From: Prochlorococcus sp. AG-670-N10
GTDB lineage: Bacteria; Cyanobacteriota; Cyanobacteriia; PCC-6307; Cyanobiaceae
Direction: 5' to 3'
Assembly: GCA_003209065.1 (NCBI GenBank)
Contig: QCSX01000007.1
Span: 1-58,725 of the forward strand
DNA: 58,725 nucleotides
Of this stretch, positions 49,743-58,725 are shown one piece after another (the stretch's first letter is position 1; the number at the start of each line of letters is the position of its first letter). Made by a program: the position numbers and the translations under genes. The notes under the pieces were generated by a model, which did no database searches, was not told the origin of the DNA, and worked only from the letters and a program-made list of their open reading frames with translations.

Positions 49743-50452
49743 TTACCCTTAGAAGGTGAAAATAATACTGGAAGGTCATTCTCAATTTTACCCACCAAAA
49801 CCTTGTCTGTTAAATTAACAAACAATCCGTTTTCTAGGACTCCAGGTATATTATTAATACGCATTTCTAAATCTTTTGGATTTTTTATCCCATCATTGAA
49901 TAAAACATCCAAAATCAAGTTGCCTTGATCCGTCACAACTGGGCCTGCCTTTTTTGTTGCCATCCTTAAATAAGAAACTCCACTCATTTCTGAAACTATA
50001 TCCTTCACCTGCTTCCAAGCAGAAGGTAGCACCTCTACAGGCAAAGGGAAAACTAAGTTTAAATTTTGTACTAGCTTTGTTTCATCAACAACAATTAATA
50101 ATTTATTTGCTTTAGATGCAACCAATTTTTCTCGGACATGGCAAGCTCCACCACCCTTTATAAGTTGAAAGTCAGGATCTACTTCGTCTGCTCCATCAAT
50201 AGCTAAATCAATTTGAGTAACTGAAGCTAAATCAATTAACGGAATCTTAAGTTCTAGTGCAAGAACCTCAGACTGAAAAGAAGTTGGAACTCCTCTAACG
50301 TCTTTTAATTTGCCTGATCTAATTTGTTCAGCAAGACTTTTTATCATAAGCGCTGCAGTTGAACCAGAACCTAAACCTACGATCATTCCATCTTCTACAT
50401 CTTTAATAGCTGCATCAGCAACTATTTGTTTCATCTGAGTCTGTAAATCCAA
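49739..50452 (-). CDS. rpiA: Ribose-5-phosphate isomerase A
   Basis: Interconverts ribose-5-phosphate and ribulose-5-phosphate in the Calvin cycle and pentose phosphate pathway. 237 aa. Motifs [17 protein letters not shown], the catalytic-site [21 protein letters not shown] and the Lys/Glu region are intact. ATG at 50452, 48 nt after the HtrA gene on the same strand. Confidence 0.97.
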   Translation of the reverse strand: MDLQTQMKQIVADAAIKDVEDGMIVGLGSGSTAALMIKSLAEQIRSGKLKDVRGVPTSFQSEVLALELKIPLIDLASVTQIDLAIDGADEVDPDFQLIKGGGACHVREKLVASKANKLLIVVDETKLVQNLNLVFPLPVEVLPSAWKQVKDIVSEMSGVSYLRMATKKAGPVVTDQGNLILDVLFNDGIKNPKDLEMRINNIPGVLENGLFVNLTDKVLVGKIENDLPVLFSPSKGN

Positions 50453-50500
50453 AATGTTTTTAATCTAAAGTTTATTGATTATTAAATTTCAACACATGAA

Positions 50501-51646
<1,146 letters not shown>

Positions 51647-51797
51647 TTACTATGTATTTAAAATTTAATTGAATAAATTTCCTATTGTTGTTTTTTTGTT
51701 TACATCCATAAATTACATATAAGAAAATTTTTTCAAAAAACATTTTTATGTGTAAAAATGAAACATAAATAATAAAAAAGACTAAAAATTAGATTAA

Positions 51798-52265
51798 TTG
51801 GATAGAGAACTTAAAAACAATTTAGAAATACTTCTTCAAGAAGTCGCCAGAGAATTTAATCTGGAGGTTTATAGTTTAAATTTACTGACAAATCAAAATC
51901 CAATAATTATAAAAATTATTATTAAAAAAACTAATAAGGAAGATATTTCTTTAAATGATTGTTCAAGATTCAATACCCCCGCATCTGATGTAATAGAAAA
52001 TTCAAATCTTTTAAAATGTTCATATGTTTTAGAAATTAGTAGTCAAGGGGTCAGTGATGAATTAACCTCAGAAAGAGACTTCAAAACTTTTAAAGGTTTT
52101 CCAGTTAATGTTGAGTTAAACCAAAAAAATTCAAAAATAAAATTTTTGAATGGTTTACTTTATGAAAAGTCTAAAGATTATTTAGCCATTAACATAAAAG
52201 GTAAGATAAAAAAAATCCCTTTTAATGAAGTATTAAAGATTAGTCTTTGCACTCTAAAAGACTAA
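51798..52265 (+). CDS. rimP: Ribosome maturation factor RimP
   Basis: 155 aa, involved in 30S subunit assembly. Two small domains: N-terminal [20 protein letters not shown] and the conserved [18 protein letters not shown] (SSPGxxRxL-like, with the usual proline lost), then an Sm-like C-terminal domain. The start is TTG at 51798; no ATG/GTG alternative would keep the first helix. First gene of rimP-nusA-ylxR-infB. Quite divergent, but operon order confirms it. Confidence 0.9.
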   Translation: MDRELKNNLEILLQEVAREFNLEVYSLNLLTNQNPIIIKIIIKKTNKEDISLNDCSRFNTPASDVIENSNLLKCSYVLEISSQGVSDELTSERDFKTFKGFPVNVELNQKNSKIKFLNGLLYEKSKDYLAINIKGKIKKIPFNEVLKISLCTLKD

Positions 52266-52300
52266 TGTCTTTCAACCATTATCCATTTTACCCATCATAG

Positions 52301-53704
52301 ATGGCATTAGTAATTCTCCCAGGTTTAAACAATCTTATTGAGGACATCAGTGAGGAAAAAAAATTGCCTCCTCACGTTGTTGAATCAGCCTTACGTGAAG
52401 CCTTACTTAAAGGTTACGAAAAATACAGAAGAACCTTCTACATTGGAATAAAGGAAGATCCATTTGATGATGAATATTTTAGTAACTTTGATGTGGGATT
52501 TGACCTAGATGAAGAAGGTTATAGGATTTTATCAAGTAAAATCATTGTTGAAGAGGTTGAGAGCGAAGATCATCAAATATCTCTTGTTGAAGTAAAACAA
52601 GTTGCTGACGATGCTCAAATAGGTGATACCGTTGTTCTTGATGTCACTCCTGAAAAAGAAGATTTTGGCAGAATGGCTGCCTCAACTACAAAGCAAGTGT
52701 TGGCTCAAAAGTTAAGAGACCAACAAAGAAAAATGATTCAAGAAGAATTCGCAGATTTGGAAGATCCCGTTTTAACAGCAAGAGTTATAAGATTTGAAAG
52801 ACAATCAGTCATAATGGGTGTCAGCTCAGGTATTGGTAGACCAGAAGTAGAGGCAGAACTTCCTAAAAGGGATCAATTGCCGAATGATAATTATAGAGCT
52901 AACGCAACATTCAAAGTATTTCTTAAAGAAGTCAGTGAAATATCGAGAAAGGGACCACAACTTTTTGTAAGTAGAGCTAATGCTGGTTTAGTGGTTTATT
53001 TATTTGAGAATGAAGTCCCAGAAATTCAGGAAGGTACAGTAAAAATCGTTGCTGTATCAAGAGAAGCAAATCCTCCTTCAAGGGCTGTAGGACCAAGAAC
53101 TAAAGTCGCAGTTGATAGTATTGAAAGAGAAGTTGATCCCGTGGGTGCTTGCATTGGAGCAAGAGGGGCAAGGATTCAACAGGTAGTTAATGAATTAAGG
53201 GGGGAAAAAATTGATGTTATTAAGTGGTCATCTGATCCCATTCAATATATATTAAATTCTTTAAGCCCAGCGAAAGTTGACCTTGTCAGGCTAGTTGATC
53301 CCGAAGGACAACATGCTCACGTTTTAGTGCCTCCTGATCAATTAAGTCTTGCCATAGGAAGAGAAGGTCAAAATGTTCGTCTTGCTGCAAGATTAACTGG
53401 GTGGAAAATAGACGTTAAAAACTCTCATGAATACGATCAAGAATCAGAAGATACTGCAGTATCAGAATTAATTATTCAAAGAGAGGAAGAAGAGAATCTC
53501 CGAAGAGAAGCTGAACAGAGATTGGAGGCAGAGCAAGCATCTAGAGCAGAAGAAGATGCAAGATTGAGGGAACTTTATCCTCTACCTGAAGATGATGAAG
53601 AATATGGAGACGAATCATACGAAGAAGAAATTCCTTCCGAAAATAGCCAAATAGCAAATATGAATCCAGATGAATTAATATCGACAGAGGATAAAACGCG
53701 GTGA
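52301..53704 (+). CDS. nusA: Transcription termination/antitermination factor NusA
   Basis: 467 aa. N-terminal polymerase-binding domain (LVILPGLNNLIEDISEEKKL), S1 domain, then KH1 and KH2 with DSIEREVDPVGACIGARGAR and LVPPDQLSLAIGREGQNVRL. It ends with a Glu/Asp-rich tail (about 385-455) in place of the acidic repeats of E. coli NusA. Cyanobacteria lack Rho, so NusA mainly tunes pausing and intrinsic termination. The stop overlaps the ylxR GTG by 4 nt (GTGA). Confidence 0.97.
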   Translation: MALVILPGLNNLIEDISEEKKLPPHVVESALREALLKGYEKYRRTFYIGIKEDPFDDEYFSNFDVGFDLDEEGYRILSSKIIVEEVESEDHQISLVEVKQVADDAQIGDTVVLDVTPEKEDFGRMAASTTKQVLAQKLRDQQRKMIQEEFADLEDPVLTARVIRFERQSVIMGVSSGIGRPEVEAELPKRDQLPNDNYRANATFKVFLKEVSEISRKGPQLFVSRANAGLVVYLFENEVPEIQEGTVKIVAVSREANPPSRAVGPRTKVAVDSIEREVDPVGACIGARGARIQQVVNELRGEKIDVIKWSSDPIQYILNSLSPAKVDLVRLVDPEGQHAHVLVPPDQLSLAIGREGQNVRLAARLTGWKIDVKNSHEYDQESEDTAVSELIIQREEEENLRREAEQRLEAEQASRAEEDARLRELYPLPEDDEEYGDESYEEEIPSENSQIANMNPDELISTEDKTR

Positions 53705-53961
53705 TACAAAAAACTCCTGTTATTCGTAAGTGTGTTTCCTGCAGGATAACTTTTGATAGAAATAATCTTTTGAAGATTACTAAGGATCATAAGTTAGGAA
53801 TAATGCTAAATCAAGGCATGGGTCGTTCTGCTTACATTTGTAAATCAAAAAAGTGTTCCTCAGATTCTAAACTTAAGAAAAAGCTTCAAAAAGCTTTAAA
53901 AAGCGCTTTAAATCATGATTTTTTTGATATTTTTGAGAGAGAAATTGCAAACTATAAATAA
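53701..53961 (+). CDS. ylxR: YlxR (DUF448) RNA-binding protein
   Basis: 86-aa basic protein with the signature RKCVSCRITFDRNNLLKIT and GMGRSAYICKSKKC. The YlxR fold binds RNA and, in some bacteria, RNase P. GTG start at 53701, overlapping the nusA stop. Universally placed between nusA and infB, as here. Confidence 0.93.
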   Translation: MIQKTPVIRKCVSCRITFDRNNLLKITKDHKLGIMLNQGMGRSAYICKSKKCSSDSKLKKKLQKALKSALNHDFFDIFEREIANYK

Positions 53962-54034
53962 CTATCCCAAAAGAGCATATAATTAAAATTAAATTCTCTA
54001 AAAATTTCAAAAAAAAGAGTAACTTTTAGACTAA

Positions 54035-57000
54035 ATGACTATCAGCGATAAAATCAGAGTTTATGAACTTTCCAGAGATCTAAAACTGGAAAACAAAGAT
54101 ATATTGGATGCTGCTCAAAAACTTTCAATATCAGTTAAAAGTCACAGCAGTTCAATAAGCTTAGAGGATGCAAAAAAAATAAAAAATCTTATCAATAACA
54201 AAAATACTGGCAAAGAAATCCTTTCTTTAAGTAAATCTTCATTTAAAGCTACTAATAAACAACGACAAAATATTGATAATCAAGATAAATTTAATAAACC
54301 TCTTGCCAATCCCTCGCATCAACAGAAGTCACCAAAAGAAAGTTTAAATAAAAAACCTCTTTTGATTAAGCCTATTAATAAGCCAGTAAATTCAGTAATA
54401 AGCTCAAATAAAAAAAATACAAATAAGGTTACAAATCTAACCTCGCCTTCAGTTGTCTCTAACCTCCAGTCCCGGGCGCTTTCAAATACTCAAAATAAAA
54501 CTAATAATTCATTTAAAACAACAAATTCAAAAGATAAAAAAGACCCCACAAAGATTGTCCAAGACAAAAGATCTTTGAATAATACTTCAGCACCAACAAC
54601 AAAAAGTCCTACAAGACCTCCTATTCAATTAATTGAAAAGCCTAAAAATTTAACTTCTAATATAGATGTTAACGCTAATAATAAAAAAAATAATTTTTTA
54701 AATCAAAGACCTCAACCATCAAATAGATTAAATAACAAAGATAATTTTCCGAAAAAGAATTTAAATAATCCTCGTGTTAAAAATACACCTGAACTTGTGG
54801 GTGCTCCGATCAGAAGGGAAGATCCCAAAATTAATTCAAACAGACAAAATTCCAATACCAGCAGACCCCCATTAAATACACAAGCTTCTGCAAATAGACC
54901 TGGTATACCAAACAGACAACTAACTCCCAATAGGCCAGGGAGTCAAAATAGACAAGGTGTTTCTAGTAGGAATGAGGGGCAAAATAGACAGGGAGCTCCT
55001 AATAGATCAGGGAGCCCTTATAGGCAGGGAGATTCGAATAGACCAGGCACTCCAAATAGACAAGGTATTCCTAACAGAACTGGAGGTCAAAATAGACAGG
55101 GGGTTCCCAATAGACCAGGAAGCTCTTACAGGCAGGGGGCTCCTAATAGGCCAGGAAGTCCTTACAGGCAGGGGGATCCCAACAGGTCTGGGACAAAATT
55201 TAATAATCAGAATCCTTCAGGTATTAGGAAGCCAGTATCCCCTAATGAACTGATGCAGCTACAGAAAACGAATATCTCAGATAAAGAAAAACTTGTTAAA
55301 TCTAATTTTGATAAACAAAAAGTTGATGGATCTAAGCAGAAGGCAAAAGCACCTAATAGTCGTTTAAATACATCTCCTACTGCAAAAAAACCACCCCATA
55401 GATCATTTACAAACAACTCTAAGAAACCAGGGAGAACAGATTGGGATGATAGCGCAAAGCTAGAAGCATTAAGAAATAAAAACCCCCAAAAACAAAGACA
55501 AAAAGTCCATATTATTGGTGAAAATGATGATTCACTAACGTCTGAGACTAGCGGATATTCAGGAGAAAAAGTTTCAATACTATCGGCTAGTTTGGCTCGT
55601 CCGAAAAAAGAAAAGTCTGAAGATCCAAAATCACAAAAAGGTACAAGACAATTTAAGAAAAAGAAAAAAGAGACAACTAGGCAAAGACAAAAGAGAAGAG
55701 CTATGGAACTAAGAGCAGCAAAAGATGCCAAACAAGTAAGACCAGAAATGATTATTGTACCTGAGGATAATTTAACAGTTCAAGAATTAGCCGATAAGCT
55801 TAGTCTTGAAAGTTCCGAAATAATAAAGTCTCTTTTCTTCAAAGGCATTACAGCTACCGTTACTCAATCACTTGATTTGGCAACAATTGAAACTGTAGCT
55901 GAAGAATTTGGAGTCCCTGTTTTACAAGATGACGTAGAAGAAGCTGCAAAGAAAACTGTAGACATGATTGAAACTGATGATATGGGAAGTCTTATCAAAA
56001 GACCACCAGTCGTTACTGTGATGGGTCATGTTGATCATGGTAAAACCAGTCTTTTAGATTCTATTAGAGAATCGAGAATAGCCTCGGGAGAAGCAGGTGG
56101 AATAACTCAACATATTGGAGCTTATCAAGTTGAATTTGAGCACGAATCAAAAAAGAAAAAGCTAACTTTTCTTGATACTCCAGGTCATGAAGCGTTTACT
56201 GCCATGCGTGCAAGAGGTACAAAAGTTACAGACGTAGCAGTCCTTGTAGTGGCAGCTGATGATGGTTGTAGACCTCAAACACTTGAAGCTATTAGTCATG
56301 CGAGAGCGGCAGAAGTACCAATCGTGGTGGCTATAAATAAGATTGATAAAGAAGGTGCTTCTCCAGAGAGAGTTAAACAAGAATTATCAGAAAAAGATTT
56401 AATTGCAGAAGACTGGGGGGGAGACGTTGTGATGGTACCAGTTAGTGCCATCAAGAAACAAAATATTGATAAATTACTTGAAATGATCTTATTGGTTTCT
56501 GAAGTTGAAGATCTCCAAGCAAACCCAGAAAGATTAGCAAAAGGGACAGTAATTGAAGCTCATTTAGACAAGGCTAAAGGTCCTGTTGCAACTTTATTAG
56601 TACAGAATGGAACATTAAAAGCTGGCGATGTTTTAGCTGCTGGTTCTGTACTTGGAAAAATCAGAGCAATGGTTGATGAACATGGAGATAGAATTAAGGA
56701 AGCAGGACCTTCATATCCAGTGGAAGCACTTGGATTTAGTGAAGTTCCCACAGCAGGTGATGAATTTGAAGTTTATCCCGATGAGAAAACTGCCAGAGCA
56801 ATTGTAGGAGAAAGAGCTACTGATGCAAGAGCAACTAAATTAGCCCAACAAATGGCATCTAGAAGAGTGAGCTTGTCATCTTTATCTACTCAAGCAAATG
56901 ATGGGGAACTTAAAGAATTAAATCTAATTCTTAAAGCAGATGTACAAGGTAGTGTAGAAGCTATATTAGGTTCACTAGAACAATTACCCAAAAATGAGGT

Positions 57001-57526
57001 TCAAGTCAGAGTTCTTCTCTCCGCGCCAGGAGAAATAACTGAGACTGATATAGATCTTGCTGCTGCTTCGGGCTCAGTAATAATAGGATTTAATACATCA
57101 TTAGCCTCTGGTGCCAAGAAAGCAGCCGACTCAAATAATGTTGACATAAGAGAGTATGAAGTCATCTATAAACTTTTAGAAGATATTCAATCCGCTATGG
57201 AAGGATTACTTGAGCCTGATCTAGTTGAAGAATCTTTAGGTCAAGCTGAAGTAAGAGCTACTTTTGCGGTTGGTAAAGGAGCTATTGCTGGGTGTTATAT
57301 ACAAAGTGGTAAACTGCAAAGAAATTGCTCTTTAAGAGTACTTAGATCAGATAAAGTAATTTTTGAAGGTAATTTAGATTCTCTGAAAAGATCTAAAGAT
57401 GATGTAAAAGAAGTTAATACAGGCTTTGAGTGTGGAGTCGGATGTGATAAATTCTCAACTTGGAATGAAGGAGATATTATAGAAGCATTCAAATTTGTAA
57501 CTAAAAAAAGAAAGTTAAATAAATAA
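54035..57526 (+). CDS. infB: Translation initiation factor IF-2
   Basis: 1163-aa GTPase that places initiator tRNA on the 30S subunit and promotes subunit joining. N-terminal IF2N (1-50), then about 500 residues of low-complexity Asn/Lys/Pro/Arg/Ser sequence with an exact hexapeptide repeat at 287-386, then a second IF2N near 570. The G domain has GHVDHGKT (about 663-670), DTPGHEAF and NKID; domains II-IV follow with the C-terminal fMet-tRNA-binding region. Much longer than E. coli IF2 (890 aa) because of the N-terminal region, as in other picocyanobacteria. Confidence 0.97.
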   Translation: MTISDKIRVYELSRDLKLENKDILDAAQKLSISVKSHSSSISLEDAKKIKNLINNKNTGKEILSLSKSSFKATNKQRQNIDNQDKFNKPLANPSHQQKSPKESLNKKPLLIKPINKPVNSVISSNKKNTNKVTNLTSPSVVSNLQSRALSNTQNKTNNSFKTTNSKDKKDPTKIVQDKRSLNNTSAPTTKSPTRPPIQLIEKPKNLTSNIDVNANNKKNNFLNQRPQPSNRLNNKDNFPKKNLNNPRVKNTPELVGAPIRREDPKINSNRQNSNTSRPPLNTQASANRPGIPNRQLTPNRPGSQNRQGVSSRNEGQNRQGAPNRSGSPYRQGDSNRPGTPNRQGIPNRTGGQNRQGVPNRPGSSYRQGAPNRPGSPYRQGDPNRSGTKFNNQNPSGIRKPVSPNELMQLQKTNISDKEKLVKSNFDKQKVDGSKQKAKAPNSRLNTSPTAKKPPHRSFTNNSKKPGRTDWDDSAKLEALRNKNPQKQRQKVHIIGENDDSLTSETSGYSGEKVSILSASLARPKKEKSEDPKSQKGTRQFKKKKKETTRQRQKRRAMELRAAKDAKQVRPEMIIVPEDNLTVQELADKLSLESSEIIKSLFFKGITATVTQSLDLATIETVAEEFGVPVLQDDVEEAAKKTVDMIETDDMGSLIKRPPVVTVMGHVDHGKTSLLDSIRESRIASGEAGGITQHIGAYQVEFEHESKKKKLTFLDTPGHEAFTAMRARGTKVTDVAVLVVAADDGCRPQTLEAISHARAAEVPIVVAINKIDKEGASPERVKQELSEKDLIAEDWGGDVVMVPVSAIKKQNIDKLLEMILLVSEVEDLQANPERLAKGTVIEAHLDKAKGPVATLLVQNGTLKAGDVLAAGSVLGKIRAMVDEHGDRIKEAGPSYPVEALGFSEVPTAGDEFEVYPDEKTARAIVGERATDARATKLAQQMASRRVSLSSLSTQANDGELKELNLILKADVQGSVEAILGSLEQLPKNEVQVRVLLSAPGEITETDIDLAAASGSVIIGFNTSLASGAKKAADSNNVDIREYEVIYKLLEDIQSAMEGLLEPDLVEESLGQAEVRATFAVGKGAIAGCYIQSGKLQRNCSLRVLRSDKVIFEGNLDSLKRSKDDVKEVNTGFECGVGCDKFSTWNEGDIIEAFKFVTKKRKLNK
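54893..55192 (+). repeat. 18-nt periodic repeat encoding (N/Y)RxGxx hexapeptides in infB
   Basis: Starting at AAT 54893, seventeen consecutive units keep an exact 18-nt period, the last one ending at NRSG (55181-55192). Units read [48 protein letters not shown] and so on. Arg at position 2 and Gly at position 4 are nearly invariant; the third codon positions vary, so the array is old or under protein-level selection. Predicted to be disordered and positively charged. Confidence 0.9.
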
Positions 57527-57527
57527 C

Positions 57528-57767
57528 TTAATTTTCTTTATTTCTTTCTAAGAAAAATAAGAAAGGAAATAATGCACAAGCTCCTAGTTGTATTAAAAGA
57601 TTATTTTGCTGTATTTCATTACCACTAGCAATTTTTGAAAGCATTATGAAAAGACCTAAAAAAGCTGAGCCTGTAAAAGCTATCCATAATACTTTTCTTA
57701 ATCCTTTAAAAGGAGCCTGAGACTCCTTAATTAACTTTTTTTTTAGTTCAGGATCAATTTTTGACAT
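57528..57767 (-). CDS. DUF3493 small membrane protein
   Basis: 79 aa, recognised as DUF3493: DPELKKKLIKESQAPFKGLR at the N terminus, then two transmembrane helices (VLWIAFTGSAFLGLFIMLS and LLIQLGACALFPFLFFL). The family is shared by cyanobacteria and chloroplasts; a thylakoid-assembly role has been proposed for plant members with this domain. ATG at 57767. The stop is 1 nt from the infB stop (convergent). Confidence 0.82.
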   Translation of the reverse strand: MSKIDPELKKKLIKESQAPFKGLRKVLWIAFTGSAFLGLFIMLSKIASGNEIQQNNLLIQLGACALFPFLFFLERNKEN

Positions 57768-57821
57768 TAGTTATTTCAAATATAAAATTATTCTATATGA
57801 AAATTTAAAAGTTTTTATACT

Positions 57822-57893
57822 GCCGATTCAGCTCAATGGAAGAGAAACTGTGAATTAAAGATTAGGTCATTGTTTCAATTTCAATTGTCGGTA
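57822..57893 (+). pseudogene. tRNA-shaped but mispaired sequence (probable tRNA remnant)
   Basis: 72 nt that fit the standard tRNA numbering with no gap. The D arm AGCTCAATGGAAGAGA has the conserved GG, the variable loop is AGGTC, and the T loop is TTCAATT. Acceptor arms GCCGATT/TGTCGGT pair at six of seven positions, with two G-U wobbles. But the anticodon stem ACTGT/AGATT has two mismatches, the loop GAATTAA lacks U33, G10-A25 does not pair, and the conserved 53-61 pair is T-T. The loop end ATTAA recalls tRNA-Asn (GTT). Best read as a decayed tRNA; a non-coding RNA of tRNA shape is the alternative. Confidence 0.55.
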
Positions 57894-57919
57894 TTAAAGT
57901 TTTGTATATTAATAACAAC

Positions 57920-58725
57920 ATGATTGAAAGAAATAATAATTTTAAAAATTTTTTAAAGATTTGTCTTTTTGTTCCTCTCATTTTCTATTACGGGAAAAGA
58001 AGTTATATCGCCTTTGATGAAGGATTTTATGCTTTGCAGGCTAGATGGATACTTGAGAAAGGTAACTGGATAATTCCTTTATGGTGGGACGAATATGTTT
58101 TAGATAGAACAAATGGGTTGCAAGTTTTAATAGCAAAATCACAAGAAATATTTGGCAAAAATCCTTTTGCAGCATATTTGCCCACAACGATTGCAGCAAT
58201 TTTAATGTTGCTAATAACTTACAAATTACATGAAGAATTTTTCGGTAAAAATCATGCAATTGTATCTCCACTTATACTTTCTACAACCTATTTATGGTTT
58301 GACTACTCTCATTTAGCTACTCAAGATCTTATTTATTCCTGTTTGGTGACCATTGGAGTATTTTCTTTAGTAAAAATAAAAGAAAATAAAAGCGATTTCT
58401 ATATTTTACTTTTTGGTATTTGGATAGGGTTAGCTTTTATGATGAAGACCTTTCTTGTGGCTGTTCCTCTTGCGGCATTATCACCATATTTATTTACAAA
58501 AATAAAATTGCTATTTAATAAATACTTTTGGCTTGGATTAATTATTGGATTTGTTCCATTTCTACTATGGACTTACTATATAAATTTTTATTTAGATCAG
58601 AATATTATATTTTACTTGTTCGAGAAATTTAATTTTCTTTCTAACAAAAACGACTCTACAAATCCTTTTTATTATTATTTTTGGAACATTCCAATAACGT
58701 TTTTACCATGGAGTATATTTTCTAT
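57920..58725 (+). CDS. ArnT/PMT-like membrane glycosyltransferase (3' end outside window)
   Basis: ATG at 57920, open to the window end (268 codons visible). After one N-terminal helix comes AFDEGFYALQARWILEKGNW, the DExxYA motif of GT39/GT83 enzymes (ArnT, PMT) that move sugars from polyprenyl-phosphate carriers in the outer face of the plasma membrane. WWDEYVLDRTNG and several further helices follow. It probably modifies lipopolysaccharide or another surface glycan. Such genes are typical of variable islands in Prochlorococcus, and a tRNA-like sequence lies just upstream. Confidence 0.85.
   Translation, partial: MIERNNNFKNFLKICLFVPLIFYYGKRSYIAFDEGFYALQARWILEKGNWIIPLWWDEYVLDRTNGLQVLIAKSQEIFGKNPFAAYLPTTIAAILMLLITYKLHEEFFGKNHAIVSPLILSTTYLWFDYSHLATQDLIYSCLVTIGVFSLVKIKENKSDFYILLFGIWIGLAFMMKTFLVAVPLAALSPYLFTKIKLLFNKYFWLGLIIGFVPFLLWTYYINFYLDQNIIFYLFEKFNFLSNKNDSTNPFYYYFWNIPITFLPWSIFS

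Noticed and set aside
57536..57570. Imperfect inverted repeat ATTTCTTTCT / AGAAAGGAAAT after infB as terminator
   Set aside because: Has a bulge, lies within the DUF3493 coding end and is followed by no T-run.
57822..57893. Functional tRNA-His reading (loop CTGTGAA with GTG anticodon)
   Set aside because: It would need the anticodon stem AGAAA/TTAAA, which pairs at only two positions, and would destroy the D stem.

Overview
The window reads as one continuous piece of a free-living marine picocyanobacterial chromosome, almost certainly a high-light Prochlorococcus. The signs are very AT-rich DNA, tightly packed genes with many 1-11 nt overlaps, frequent TTG/GTG starts, split rpoC1/rpoC2, a cyanobacterial b/b' ATP synthase operon, Ycf35 and Ycf65 (PSRP-3) homologs, a high-light-inducible (Hli) protein, PII with Ser49, and a bioF-bioK-bioC-bioD-bioA operon. 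I cannot fix the strain from sequence alone. No stretch over 300 bases lacks a gene. I see no rRNA, CRISPR, insertion sequence, phage genes or complete tRNA.

Layout. 1-1451: 3' part of the F1 beta gene, then epsilon. 1455-3578: ribosomal PSRP-3, a tiny orphan gene and PepP on the minus strand. 3652-8153: a plus-strand run of a CNNM/DUF21 membrane protein, a DUF697 GTPase, nadD and nadE. 8159-15533: minus-strand DUF3326, a small orphan, a [2Fe-2S] ferredoxin and the rest of ATP synthase (gamma, alpha, delta, b, b', c, a, Atp1). 15801-19057: ftsW, then the System II cytochrome c maturation pair ccdA/ccsB. 19054-24081: queF, an 89-aa orphan, glnB, tlyA, purB, fumC. 24093-31529: a Ski2-like helicase divergent from the biotin operon. 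31539-37570: DUF3143, a membrane J-protein, rsmG, an aldo/keto reductase, a 4Fe-4S ferredoxin, ycf35, DUF2997, a HEAT-repeat protein, a 41-aa membrane peptide, rlmN, hli. 37620-48327: rpsT-tatD-rpoB-rpoC1-rpoC2. 48456-57526: hisD, rpiA, an HtrA protease, then rimP-nusA-ylxR-infB. 57528-58725: DUF3493, a decayed tRNA-like sequence, and the start of a membrane glycosyltransferase that runs off the window and may mark an island edge.

Together these are core energy (F1Fo ATP synthase), NAD and biotin synthesis, transcription/translation (RNA polymerase, NusA, IF2, S20, RsmG, RlmN, TlyA) and nitrogen signalling (PII).

Points that stand out: (i) perfect inverted repeats in the atp operon junctions; (ii) a 17-unit, exactly 18-nt-periodic repeat in infB; (iii) a tRNA-shaped but mispaired sequence beside a surface-glycan gene; (iv) an Hli gene whose expected C terminus lies in the -1 frame just after CTTAAAC; (v) nine convergent gene pairs with no room for a terminator, three sharing a TTAA double stop; (vi) the DUF2997-Ycf35-ferredoxin and DUF3326-orphan-ferredoxin clusters, whose functions are open.
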